From: a bacterium
GTDB taxonomy: Bacteria; 4484-113; JAFGCY01
Length of the DNA: 64,000 bases
Direction: 5' to 3'
NCBI GenBank assembly: GCA_020849855.1
Contig: JADZFO010000003.1
Coordinates: 34,611-98,610, forward strand
Part shown: positions 17,357 through 25,528 of the stretch, in pieces
Position numbering within the stretch: position 1 is the stretch's first letter
Layout: the number at the start of each line of letters is the position of its first letter
Translations under genes and position numbers: made by a program
The notes under the pieces: generated by a model
Seen by the model: the letters and a program-made list of their open reading frames with translations, nothing else
The model's database searches: none
Told to the model about the DNA's origin: nothing

Positions 17357-17376
17357 TTATATGCTATCTTTATGTG

Positions 17377-18030
17377 ATGCAGGATGGATTGTTTACTGCA
17401 CAGCCAGTGTCGAGCTTCCTCGATGGACTGACTTACCGGGAAGAAGTACTTGAACGCGAAACCGAATCCCGGCTGATCAGCTTGATAGGCGGGCTTGAGT
17501 TTGAGCCCTTTGTCGTCAGGGGCTATCCAAGCAAGCGGCGGGTGTGCTCCTTTGGCATGGCGCTGAGCTTTCGCAGCGGCACCAGCTGGCCGGCACGCAA
17601 GCTGCCTGACTGGCTGGAGCCGGCGCTCGCCGCAGCGGCGCAAAGCAGCGGACTGAAGGCGGATGACTTCGCCCATGTGCTGGTGACGGAGTATCCGCCC
17701 GGGGCGATTATCAACTGGCACCGCGACGCGGCGGAGTTTGAGCTGATCTGCGGGCTCTCGTTGGGCAGCTCTGCCCGGCTGCGTTTGCGGCCGGCAAGCG
17801 GGGAACAGAGACCAGGCAGCGGCTATGGCCCTGGCCGCAAGCCCGGTACTTCCGGCCTTTCTGTTGTATCACTCCAGCTTGCGCCGCGGTCTCTCTACAT
17901 CATGGCCGGGCCGGCGCGCCATGACTGGGAGCACAGCATCGCGCCCTTGCAGGACACGCGGTACAGCATCACGCTGCGCACGCTTGCGGCGTCGCAAGGC
18001 GGCACGGCGCGGCATCTGCGAAGCAACTAG
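17377..18030 (+). CDS. Second AlkB-like 2-oxoglutarate/Fe(II) dioxygenase
   Basis: This 217-residue protein (ATG at 17377; a GTG one codon earlier is possible) shares the AlkB signatures of its neighbour: YPSKRRVCSFGMAL, VTEYPPGAIINWHRDAAEF with the HxD iron ligands near residues 111-113, distal histidine in DWEHSI, and RYSITLRTL at the C-terminus. The two proteins are clearly diverged from each other, suggesting different substrates. A 37-base gap separates the genes. Its TAG stop overlaps the stop of the convergent lipoprotein gene through a shared CTAG. Confidence 0.85.
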   Translation: MQDGLFTAQPVSSFLDGLTYREEVLERETESRLISLIGGLEFEPFVVRGYPSKRRVCSFGMALSFRSGTSWPARKLPDWLEPALAAAAQSSGLKADDFAHVLVTEYPPGAIINWHRDAAEFELICGLSLGSSARLRLRPASGEQRPGSGYGPGRKPGTSGLSVVSLQLAPRSLYIMAGPARHDWEHSIAPLQDTRYSITLRTLAASQGGTARHLRSN

Positions 18031-20858
18031 TCCACGCGCGGACGGGCGAAGTGGAGCTGCTGGCTCACGCTGTCGTAATAGGACACCATAGGCAGCTGGT
18101 CAAAGGAGGAAACAGAGCAGGACACCAGAGCGCCCGCGCCATCTCCTTCAATAGTTACCGGCGCGCCCCACTGTGTTGCATCGAAATCAACAGAGCGGAC
18201 AAAGCGCGTCTGTGACCCGTTGTCCCCGAAGAAGATAGAGTGGTAGCCGTTGACCCTGACAAGCTGAATGCTGTTGATATTGCCGGTAGCAGCAACAACC
18301 GGCGTTCCCCAGCTCGTGCCCAGGATGTCATTAGCCTTGACATACTGCAGGGCATTGTCCGTGTCATTGAAGTAGGCGATGCTCGGGGTAATGCCACTGG
18401 CGAGCAGGGAGGCATGCAGGCCCACATCGTCGGCGTTGCTGTCAACAATGATCGGGGAGTTCCAGCTGCTGCCTGTTGAATTGGCGGCGTTGACGACAAG
18501 CAGGTTGCCGTTGTCCTGGCGGTAGTAAGCGATCATCGGCCCCGTGGCCCCGTTTGTCAGGCAGGTATAGAGGCCTGTGTTACCTGTGTCGTCAACAAGG
18601 ACTGAAGCTTCCCATGCGCCCGAGCCGCTCGAGTTTGCTGCACGGACATACAAAAGTGCGCCGCTTGTCGCATTGTGGTAGGCAATCGCCGGGCGGCCGG
18701 CAACCAGGGCGCAGCTGCAGAAATTACCAGCATTGTCTACAGTGTTATCCGGCGTTCCGGTGACATTAAAGCTCCCGCCGTCGTTCTGGCTCGCCTTAAA
18801 GAACAGATCGCCATCGCGAAAGTATGCCAGGTTGAACTGAGACGCGTCCTGCGCAAAGCTCATCCACTCACCGCCGCTGGCATCAACCGTGATTGGTGCA
18901 AGCCAGTCGGTGGCCATACGGTCCGTGCTGCGCAGGAAGAGCAGGTCATCTGTCGTGATGTTGTTGTAGGCAATACCAACCAGGCTGGACAGGGCCGCCA
19001 AAGCCGTCGTTGACGTGTTGCCATTAAGAGAGTGTCCGCTGGTGGGTACAACCGGGGCAAAGCGCTTCACCCGAACCAGGCAATAGCCCAGTGCCTCCAG
19101 GCCTGCGGTGTCGCGCACCTTGGTCGCTACCAGGTAGTTCCCCGGTGATTCATACACAGCTTCGATGCTGGAGCTGCTGGAGTAGCTGGTGAAAAAGCCG
19201 TCGGCCTCGGGATCGAAGGCAAACTCCAGCGCACCACCTTCAGGGTCATAGCTGGCGCTGGCATCCAGAATCGGATCCACGGAAGCAAGCAACTGGCCCA
19301 GAATTACTACCGGCACATCGCAGAGCACATGCGCCACCGGGGGGAGGTTTGGCGCAGCGCCTTCTGCAAGGATGCTGACACTGTCCACGTCAAAGTCGCC
19401 CTGGTCGTCAACAACCTTCAGCTTGGCATTGAAAAGTCCGGCTGAGTTGTAGGTGTGCTGGACACTGAGCTGGGCAGTCGAGTTGGCGTCGAACACTTCA
19501 TAGACGCCGTCGCCGTCAAAGTCCCAGCCCCCGCCAACTACGCTACCGTCAAAGTCCGTGCTGGCCGTTCCGTCAAAGTTAACCTGCAGCGGTGCCGGCC
19601 CGCTGGCCGGGTTGACAATCGCATCCGCAACCGGACGGCTGTTGCCAGCAACAATCAGACTGACGCCGCCGTAAGCCTGGAAATCGCCCTCAACGCTGCT
19701 CGCCCGGACCAGTGGACGGATGATGCCCACGGAAGTGGTATCAATGTTCTGGCTGGTCTGGCTGCTGCCGCTGATCTCAAAGCTGCCATCGCCGTCAAGG
19801 TCGTAATCAAGAAGCAGTGCGGCGTCCGCCTGCACGCTCAGGACTGCTGTCTCAGTGCGCAGAACGCTGGGCTGAGCTAGAGAAAGCCCAATAACCGGCG
19901 GGCTGCCCGCTAGTGGGCTCGCCGATGCTTCGGCGGACAAGGCGCTTTCATTTCCATTGTGGTCAAGTGCTGAGATGCGGACAAAGCACTGGCCGGCAAG
20001 ATCACTGAGCAGCATGCGAGTGCTGGCTTCCACGTAGCCCGCCGAGCTCACACCAGGGTCCGACGGGCTGGAGAAGCTGCTCCCGGAGAAGTAGACACGG
20101 TAGCCAGCCAGATCATCTGCGATCACGCCGTTCCACTGCAGGCTAAGCCCGCCGGCAACGGGGGTCAGACTAAGGCCCTGAGGAACCGGAGGCGCAGTAA
20201 GGTCAGCGCTGTCCAGCGTTTCAGTCTCGAGAGCCAGCACATCCGCGCGGCTGCCGTCATAGGCCACGATGGTCACGAAGCTGTTGCCCAGCGCTGAAAG
20301 GTAGGAATCGGCGGCCATAACATCAGGCCCCGGGCTGGCCGCGCGGGCCAGCCGGACATGGTTGTCGCTGTAAGGCCCGTGCCATTCCCAGCGCAGGCTG
20401 CTGTAGTCGCTGAGCCCGACAAAGTAGCTCGATGCTGAGCCGTCGCTGCGCAGGGGCAGGTTCACATCCAGGGCAATGGCTCCCGGCTCTGCGCTGTCCA
20501 GCTCCAGCCGGTACATGGCCCATGCCACTTCGCCGGAGCCCGACGTGCCGCTTTCGAGCCGGCTGGCTTCACCAAGGTCACTTACAGTACCTGCTTCCAG
20601 AAAGCGCTCTACACCAGGGAGCATCTCAGTCTGCGCGTCAAAGGCGCTGCCAGAGCGGCCGCTCTCCCAGGGCTGCAGCCGGTCCTGAGGAAGTCCCTGG
20701 GGCCAGCTGGCGGGTGGAGACTCAGGCTGCGCGCTCTCAGGGGAAGTGCCGGCCTGGTCACCAGTACCCGAGCAGCCGGCGAACATCAGAACAAGCAGAA
20801 CAAGCCCCGCGAAGGACTTGCCAGCATTACAAGCACATCTCTGATGCCACTTGATCAT
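18027..20858 (-). CDS. Large lipoprotein: FN3-like and PKD domains, then propeller-like repeats
   Basis: The ATG at 20858 has GAGG eight bases upstream and gives a lipoprotein signal ending FAGC. An upstream in-frame ATG at 20942 would bury that signal. The order over 943 residues is: a shared N-terminal beta domain (YFVGLSDYSSLRWEW), a fibronectin-III-like domain (GLSLQWNGVIADDLAGYRVYF), a PKD domain (APLQVNFDGTASTDFDG, GWDFDGDGVYEV), a second PKD-like domain (DASASYDPEGG), then about 320 residues of repeats of the kind 'GSSWNSPIIVDSNADDVGLHASL / PSIAYFNDTDNALQYV', which resemble sialidase-type beta-propeller blades. PKD and FN3 domains are typical of surface or extracellular adhesive or enzyme-anchoring proteins. 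No catalytic residues were recognised. Confidence 0.82.
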   Translation of the reverse strand: MIKWHQRCACNAGKSFAGLVLLVLMFAGCSGTGDQAGTSPESAQPESPPASWPQGLPQDRLQPWESGRSGSAFDAQTEMLPGVERFLEAGTVSDLGEASRLESGTSGSGEVAWAMYRLELDSAEPGAIALDVNLPLRSDGSASSYFVGLSDYSSLRWEWHGPYSDNHVRLARAASPGPDVMAADSYLSALGNSFVTIVAYDGSRADVLALETETLDSADLTAPPVPQGLSLTPVAGGLSLQWNGVIADDLAGYRVYFSGSSFSSPSDPGVSSAGYVEASTRMLLSDLAGQCFVRISALDHNGNESALSAEASASPLAGSPPVIGLSLAQPSVLRTETAVLSVQADAALLLDYDLDGDGSFEISGSSQTSQNIDTTSVGIIRPLVRASSVEGDFQAYGGVSLIVAGNSRPVADAIVNPASGPAPLQVNFDGTASTDFDGSVVGGGWDFDGDGVYEVFDANSTAQLSVQHTYNSAGLFNAKLKVVDDQGDFDVDSVSILAEGAAPNLPPVAHVLCDVPVVILGQLLASVDPILDASASYDPEGGALEFAFDPEADGFFTSYSSSSSIEAVYESPGNYLVATKVRDTAGLEALGYCLVRVKRFAPVVPTSGHSLNGNTSTTALAALSSLVGIAYNNITTDDLLFLRSTDRMATDWLAPITVDASGGEWMSFAQDASQFNLAYFRDGDLFFKASQNDGGSFNVTGTPDNTVDNAGNFCSCALVAGRPAIAYHNATSGALLYVRAANSSGSGAWEASVLVDDTGNTGLYTCLTNGATGPMIAYYRQDNGNLLVVNAANSTGSSWNSPIIVDSNADDVGLHASLLASGITPSIAYFNDTDNALQYVKANDILGTSWGTPVVAATGNINSIQLVRVNGYHSIFFGDNGSQTRFVRSVDFDATQWGAPVTIEGDGAGALVSCSVSSFDQLPMVSYYDSVSQQLHFARPRVD

Positions 20859-20969
20859 GGTTAAAACCTCGGGCTGTGGAGTCACGGCGGCCTCGTTGCA
20901 TCTGAGCTGCAACCCGGAGAGTATATGCTCATGCCACTCCATGTACGCAGAGTGCTGCGCGGCACCTAA

Positions 20970-20975
20970 TAAAAT
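20970..20975 (+). promoter_or_regulatory. -10 box TAAAAT of a leaderless-type promoter
   Basis: TAAAAT ends five bases before the GTG at 20981. There is no ribosome-binding site. Confidence 0.4.
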
Positions 20976-20980
20976 CAGTG

Positions 20981-21832
20981 GTGCGTGCCAAGCGATTTAA
21001 CCCCCTCTTGCCGGCAGCCTGTCTGTGCGGCATGCTCTTCTTGAGCGCCGCCAGTCCGGCCGTGCCCGAGGGCGCCGCCATGCCGCGGGTCGAGATCCCG
21101 GCGAACCCGCGAGCAAAGGCGCTGAAGTATCCCGGCCTGGTTGTGGTCATCGACCCGGGCCACGGCACTATGGACAAGGACGGCAGGATCACCGGCCAGG
21201 GTGCCAGCGGCAGCCTGAATGCCTCGCTCGCCAAGGGCCTTGGCCTCAAACTGCGGGCGGGCGGCAGCGCCGAGCTGCCGGAAGAGCTGATCACCCTGGA
21301 CTACGGCATGCGGATCATGGCGCGCCTGCGGGAGGCTGGCGTCGAGACCTACAGCATTCGCAGCTATGAGCCCGGCGACGAGCGGCCCTGGTTCAAGGTT
21401 GACTACAAGGGCCACGACCAGGAGGCCAACAACAAGCTGCGGGCACAGTGGGCCGAAAAGCACAAAGCCGTCCTCTTCCTGCGCATCCACTTTGACGGCT
21501 CGGAGAACAAGCAGGACAGCGGCTTTTCGATCTGGTACAACGACCAGTCAATCCACGACAAGGACGGCGCGCTCAAGAAGGCGTCATACGACTGCAGTGA
21601 GTCCATCCGCCGGCGTCTGGCCAGCGCGGTGGAGCTGAAAGACCTCGGGCTAAAGCGCTTCGAGCGGCCGATCTATGGCTTCAAGCACGCCAGCATGCCG
21701 GCAGTACTGCTGGAGCTGGGCTACCTCAGCAACCCTGACGACACGCTGTATGTCTCGCGGCCGGCAAACGCCGATATCTATGCCGAGGCGATCAGCCAGG
21801 GCATCCTGGACTACTTTGCTGAAAGTCACTGA
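20981..21832 (+). CDS. N-acetylmuramoyl-L-alanine amidase (amidase_3 family)
   Basis: The enzyme cleaves the bond between N-acetylmuramic acid and the stem peptide of peptidoglycan. Zinc-ligand motifs are in place: VVVIDPGHGTMDKDG (first His), a Glu in the stretch ELPEELITLDYGMRI, LRIHFDGSENKQDSGF (the usual SxHxNA-like strand) and VLLELGYLSNPDDT (catalytic Glu). An N-terminal hydrophobic segment (AACLCGMLFLSAASPA) acts as an export signal. The length of 283 residues fits a stand-alone catalytic domain with no extra wall-binding module. A GTG at 20981 fits the upstream TAAAAT box, and a second GTG one codon earlier is possible. Only 11 bases separate its stop from that of the convergent lipoprotein gene. 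Confidence 0.88.
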   Translation: MRAKRFNPLLPAACLCGMLFLSAASPAVPEGAAMPRVEIPANPRAKALKYPGLVVVIDPGHGTMDKDGRITGQGASGSLNASLAKGLGLKLRAGGSAELPEELITLDYGMRIMARLREAGVETYSIRSYEPGDERPWFKVDYKGHDQEANNKLRAQWAEKHKAVLFLRIHFDGSENKQDSGFSIWYNDQSIHDKDGALKKASYDCSESIRRRLASAVELKDLGLKRFERPIYGFKHASMPAVLLELGYLSNPDDTLYVSRPANADIYAEAISQGILDYFAESH

Positions 21833-21843
21833 GCCTGCCAGTC

Positions 21844-24174
21844 CTATTCGTACCAGCTGGCGTAGATTGTCTTTGTGGCCGCGTCGTAGTAGCAGACTAC
21901 AGGCTTGGAACCGGCCATCTCCGCCTCGCACAGGCTGACCCTGGAGAGATCCGATGACCAGATTGGATAGGGCGGCTGCCACTCCTGCCCGAAGGGATCG
22001 CCTGCCTTTCGGTACATCAGATCAGCGCCGACGTTGGAGGCAAAGAAGATAGCCGGCTTCAGGCTCTCGAGTACCGCATCGCAGTCCCCGCCACCGGGAT
22101 AGCCATGTGGCGTATGATCGATAAGCTGCGGGCTCCAGGCCAGCTGCCCTCCCTGCATCGAAGAGGAGATCTGCTGCAGCTTGCCATCCCGGAAGGGATC
22201 TCCAACAAGGAACATCAGGCTGCCGTCTGACATGCGCAGCGGATTGATGTACTCCCGCCACAGCGGCCAGATTCCGGCGCTGAGCCATTCAACTGCGCCG
22301 GAGCCGGTCTGCTGCAGAACATCAACCCCGCTGCCCTGGATGTTCCCGCTGATCGCTTGTGAAAAGGCGCAAACCGGTCCCTGCGGCCCCTGCACAAGAG
22401 CGGGACGCGAGTACTCATCCGCGCCGGCCAGAATCGTCTGAGGTGCGGACCAGTCGTTACCGGACGCATCCTGGGCGCTGTGATAGTAAAGGTGAGACTG
22501 GCTGCTTTCATGATAAGGATCGCAGCTGACAATGGCGGGATTGCCATCAATGACCGCCAGTGAGAGCGAATCATTGGAGTACTGCGCGGTATGGAGGGCC
22601 TGCGGACTGCTCCAGTCCGTGGCTTCCAGGTTGGTGCTGTGCAGGTAGTACAGGGTATTGGTCAGGGTGTCCTGCTGCTCTTCGCTGTAGGCGAGGCCAA
22701 GAGTGTAAGTCGAAAGTTGCCTCAGCTTCAGGCTGTGCCCTGTCTCAACCTTGTCCGGCGCGTCGCGCAGCAGCATTGGCGATCCCCATGCGCTGCCGTT
22801 CTGCTGACTTGCCACCACCACGTACATGGCGTTGCCATACTTGGTCGGAGAGCCGGCCAGAGAATAGGCGAGGGCTGGCCGGACGCCGGTTGTGATGCCG
22901 GTGACCGCCATGCTCATGTCCTTCACACTGACCGAACTGACAACAGGTGCCCGGCGCCAGCCTTTCAACACTTCGACTGTTGCTGAAGCAGTATCCGTGG
23001 CGAAGTTGTTGTCTGTGACCTCAAGCGTCACTGAGTTCTCACCCCAGGCACCGAAAGTCCAGTCCACCGTGCTGATATCTTCGCTGTCAAACTCAAAGCT
23101 GCCGTCGCTGTCTATGTCAAAGCGGTAGCGCGTGATCTCGCCGTCCGGGTCGGAGCTGCCGCTGCCCACCAGGCTGGAGCTCAAGGGGGCATCGCCGCTG
23201 GCCTGCAGCGCCAGGAGCTCTGCCACCGGCGCCTGGTTCGCCGGGTCGACAATCGTGAAGTCATAGGCAAGATCGTGGGTGTCGCCGCGGTCGTCGTGCA
23301 GCCTGACATTGAATTGATAGGCACCTGGCAGCTCGTAGAGCTGGCTCACCTGCCCCTCAGTCCTTCCGACCAGCTCATAGCCCGGCTGTCCGTCGCAGTC
23401 AATGTCCATGCTGACAAAGTCAGCGCCGGCAAGCTGGGCAAAGACCTGCCAGTTCACGGTCCGCGGGGCCAGGTTCATGGCCTTGTTCGGGTTGAGGTCC
23501 TTCACCAGCTGGATCCGGGCCCAGGCCTTCTCCCCCAGCGCCAGGCAGTCCAGCAGCGCGGGCTCTCCGCTTTCGACCAGTACTGCCACGTAGGTAAATC
23601 CAGTGCCACCACCGTTGGCTTTCAGGCACGGCAGGATGTCCGGAATGATTACTGTCTCGTCCTGATTCAGGACACGCCAGTCCCAGCGGTTTTGCTCAAA
23701 GTTGGCCAGGCCGACAAAGCAGCTTCCGCTGGGCGCCTGCACCCAGTCAATACAGAGCCGCGCCTGCTGGGAGTCAAGCGGCATGCCGGTAAGGCTGTAG
23801 AAGGCGTAGGCCGCATGCTCAAGGCCGGCTGGCGTGTCGGACTGGGGAATGAAGCGCAGGTTCTGGTTCGTGTTCCAGTCGAAGCTGCCCTCGCCTTCGT
23901 CCGTAGCCTCAACATTACGGCTGGGCAGCCAGTCGGCAAACTTTGACCCGTCAACCTGAGTGCCATCGGAAGCCTGCAGATCGCTGCCCTTGCGCAGCAG
24001 TTCGGAAGGAAGGGGAAAGGTGCCGCCGGCACTTTCAAGGCTGTGCGGCGATTCGCCGGAAGCGCCAGTCCCCTGTGCCGCTTCCAGACCATCCAGAAAC
24101 GTCTTGCGGCTGCCACCACAGGCGCCAAGCAGCCCGAGCAGCACAACACTGCAGATCAACAGCGGGAATCTCAT
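21844..24174 (-). CDS. PKD-domain lipoprotein with propeller-like C-terminal half
   Basis: The 776-residue product has a lipobox (LLGAC, Cys at about residue 19) and a GGAG ribosome-binding site. The family N-terminal domain follows (FVGLANFEQNRWDWRVL near residue 185), then a PKD domain around residues 315-405 (SSSLVGSGSSDPDGEITRYRF, IDSDGSFEF). About 370 residues of blade-like repeats complete it ('NGSAWGSPMLLRDA', 'GNDWSAPQTILAGADEYSRPALVQG'). It shares architecture and wording of repeats with the proteins at 18.0-20.9 kb and 25.5-27.9 kb. It is a likely surface lipoprotein, with unknown ligand. Confidence 0.82.
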   Translation of the reverse strand: MRFPLLICSVVLLGLLGACGGSRKTFLDGLEAAQGTGASGESPHSLESAGGTFPLPSELLRKGSDLQASDGTQVDGSKFADWLPSRNVEATDEGEGSFDWNTNQNLRFIPQSDTPAGLEHAAYAFYSLTGMPLDSQQARLCIDWVQAPSGSCFVGLANFEQNRWDWRVLNQDETVIIPDILPCLKANGGGTGFTYVAVLVESGEPALLDCLALGEKAWARIQLVKDLNPNKAMNLAPRTVNWQVFAQLAGADFVSMDIDCDGQPGYELVGRTEGQVSQLYELPGAYQFNVRLHDDRGDTHDLAYDFTIVDPANQAPVAELLALQASGDAPLSSSLVGSGSSDPDGEITRYRFDIDSDGSFEFDSEDISTVDWTFGAWGENSVTLEVTDNNFATDTASATVEVLKGWRRAPVVSSVSVKDMSMAVTGITTGVRPALAYSLAGSPTKYGNAMYVVVASQQNGSAWGSPMLLRDAPDKVETGHSLKLRQLSTYTLGLAYSEEQQDTLTNTLYYLHSTNLEATDWSSPQALHTAQYSNDSLSLAVIDGNPAIVSCDPYHESSQSHLYYHSAQDASGNDWSAPQTILAGADEYSRPALVQGPQGPVCAFSQAISGNIQGSGVDVLQQTGSGAVEWLSAGIWPLWREYINPLRMSDGSLMFLVGDPFRDGKLQQISSSMQGGQLAWSPQLIDHTPHGYPGGGDCDAVLESLKPAIFFASNVGADLMYRKAGDPFGQEWQPPYPIWSSDLSRVSLCEAEMAGSKPVVCYYDAATKTIYASWYE

Positions 24175-24309
24175 CCATAGCTCCAGATCAGGATTGCCCC
24201 GGGTGGACCCCCGGACCGCCTAACCTTACCCATGCCGGCGCGCTAATCACGAAGCTGTGATATCCAATGATTAGATGACCGGGACAGGGAGCCATGAACG
24301 CGGTTCAGC

Positions 24310-24315
24310 TAAAAT
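24310..24315 (+). promoter_or_regulatory. -10 box TAAAAT of a leaderless-type promoter
   Basis: TAAAAT ends exactly six bases before the ATG at 24322. No ribosome-binding site is visible. Confidence 0.5.
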
Positions 24316-24321
24316 CGAAGC

Positions 24322-25503
24322 ATGTGGTGGCTGTATCTGCTCTACGCGGTCCTCGGCATCGCCTCAACCTGGCTCCTGTGCTGGCTGCTGCCCAAGTGGT
24401 ATGTGCGCAGCCATGCGCCTGGTGCGGGCGAAAACGAGCGCATCAACCTGGAGCTGCAGGTCGTTGACCTGGTGCTCAAAATCCTCGGCGGCGCGGTGGT
24501 GATTGCCAGCCTGCTGCTGCAAAGCAACCACTTCCTGGCCGAGCAGCGCGCGGCCAACCGCCGGGAGGCGGAGCAGGCGGCCCGGGAGCAGCGCGACCGC
24601 CTGGAGCAGCGCTTCAACGATGCTGTCGGCCGCCTGGGTTCAAGCGATGCCGGCCAGCGGATGGCCGGCGCCTACGCGCTGGAAGAGCTGGCCAGCCAGC
24701 AGCCTGAGGAGTACTACTGGAAGAGCCTCGACCTGCTTTGCGCCACTCTGCGCAGCCGCAGCCAGCTGGACCGCGCGCTGGCCAGTCCCAGCGCCACCAT
24801 CGGCGGGGCCTCGCAGAGCGGCGCCATGCGCCAGAGCCCTGACATCCAGGCCATGCTCCTTGTGCTGGGACGCCGGGACCGGAGTCTGGAAGAGAGCGCC
24901 ACCATCCCGACGCGCTTTGCGGTGATGCAGGCTTACTACGACCCGGACAAATACGAGCGCCAGCTGCGCAGCCGCCTGGGGCTTCCCGCGGCGGAGCCGG
25001 TCAAACTGCCCAGTGATGAACAGGTGGAGGTGCGGCCCTGGCTGGACCTGTCCTACACCGACCTGACTGGCGCAGACCTGACCATGCAGCACTTTGAGGG
25101 TGCGAACTTTGAGGGCGCGGATCTGTCAGGCGCGCGGCTTAATGGCGCGTACCTGGACAGTGCTCTGCTCTGGAGCGCGACGATGCGCAAAGCTGACCTC
25201 TCCGGCGCAGATCTGAGTCATGCCCGCTTCTGGGACACAGACCTGCGCGGCGCAGACCTCAGCGGTGCACGGCTGAACGGCGCCACGCTGTGGCTGGCAC
25301 GTCTGGACGGTGCCAACCTGTCCGGCGCCGACTTCCAGGATGCCGACCTGCGCAAGGCCCATCTGGAGGGCGCGGACCTCAGAGGGGCGCAGAACCTGAG
25401 CGCGGCCGAACTGGCTAAGGCCTTTGTGGATGCCAATACCAAGCTGCCGGATGGCATTCAGCGCTCAGAACTTCAAAGTCCGCCTGCTGCACCGAAGTCC
25501 TAG
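24322..25503 (+). CDS. Membrane-anchored pentapeptide-repeat protein
   Basis: The 393-residue product starts with two membrane segments (YLLYAVLGIASTWLLCWLL near residues 5-24 and VLKILGGAVVIASLLLQ near 52-68), followed by a Glu/Arg-rich coiled coil (AEQRAANRREAEQAAREQRD). A middle region includes MAGAYALEELASQQPEEYYW. From about residue 240 onward there are roughly 25 pentapeptide repeats of the A(D/N)LxG type (GADLTMQHFEGANFEGADLS and so on), forming a right-handed quadrilateral beta-helix. Pentapeptide proteins can mimic DNA or scaffold complexes, and the TM plus coiled-coil arrangement resembles signalling or effector scaffolds in many bacteria. No specific partner is suggested by its neighbours. 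Confidence 0.85.
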   Translation: MWWLYLLYAVLGIASTWLLCWLLPKWYVRSHAPGAGENERINLELQVVDLVLKILGGAVVIASLLLQSNHFLAEQRAANRREAEQAAREQRDRLEQRFNDAVGRLGSSDAGQRMAGAYALEELASQQPEEYYWKSLDLLCATLRSRSQLDRALASPSATIGGASQSGAMRQSPDIQAMLLVLGRRDRSLEESATIPTRFAVMQAYYDPDKYERQLRSRLGLPAAEPVKLPSDEQVEVRPWLDLSYTDLTGADLTMQHFEGANFEGADLSGARLNGAYLDSALLWSATMRKADLSGADLSHARFWDTDLRGADLSGARLNGATLWLARLDGANLSGADFQDADLRKAHLEGADLRGAQNLSAAELAKAFVDANTKLPDGIQRSELQSPPAAPKS

Positions 25504-25528
25504 AGCCCTACGCGGTCGCATGCCAAAC

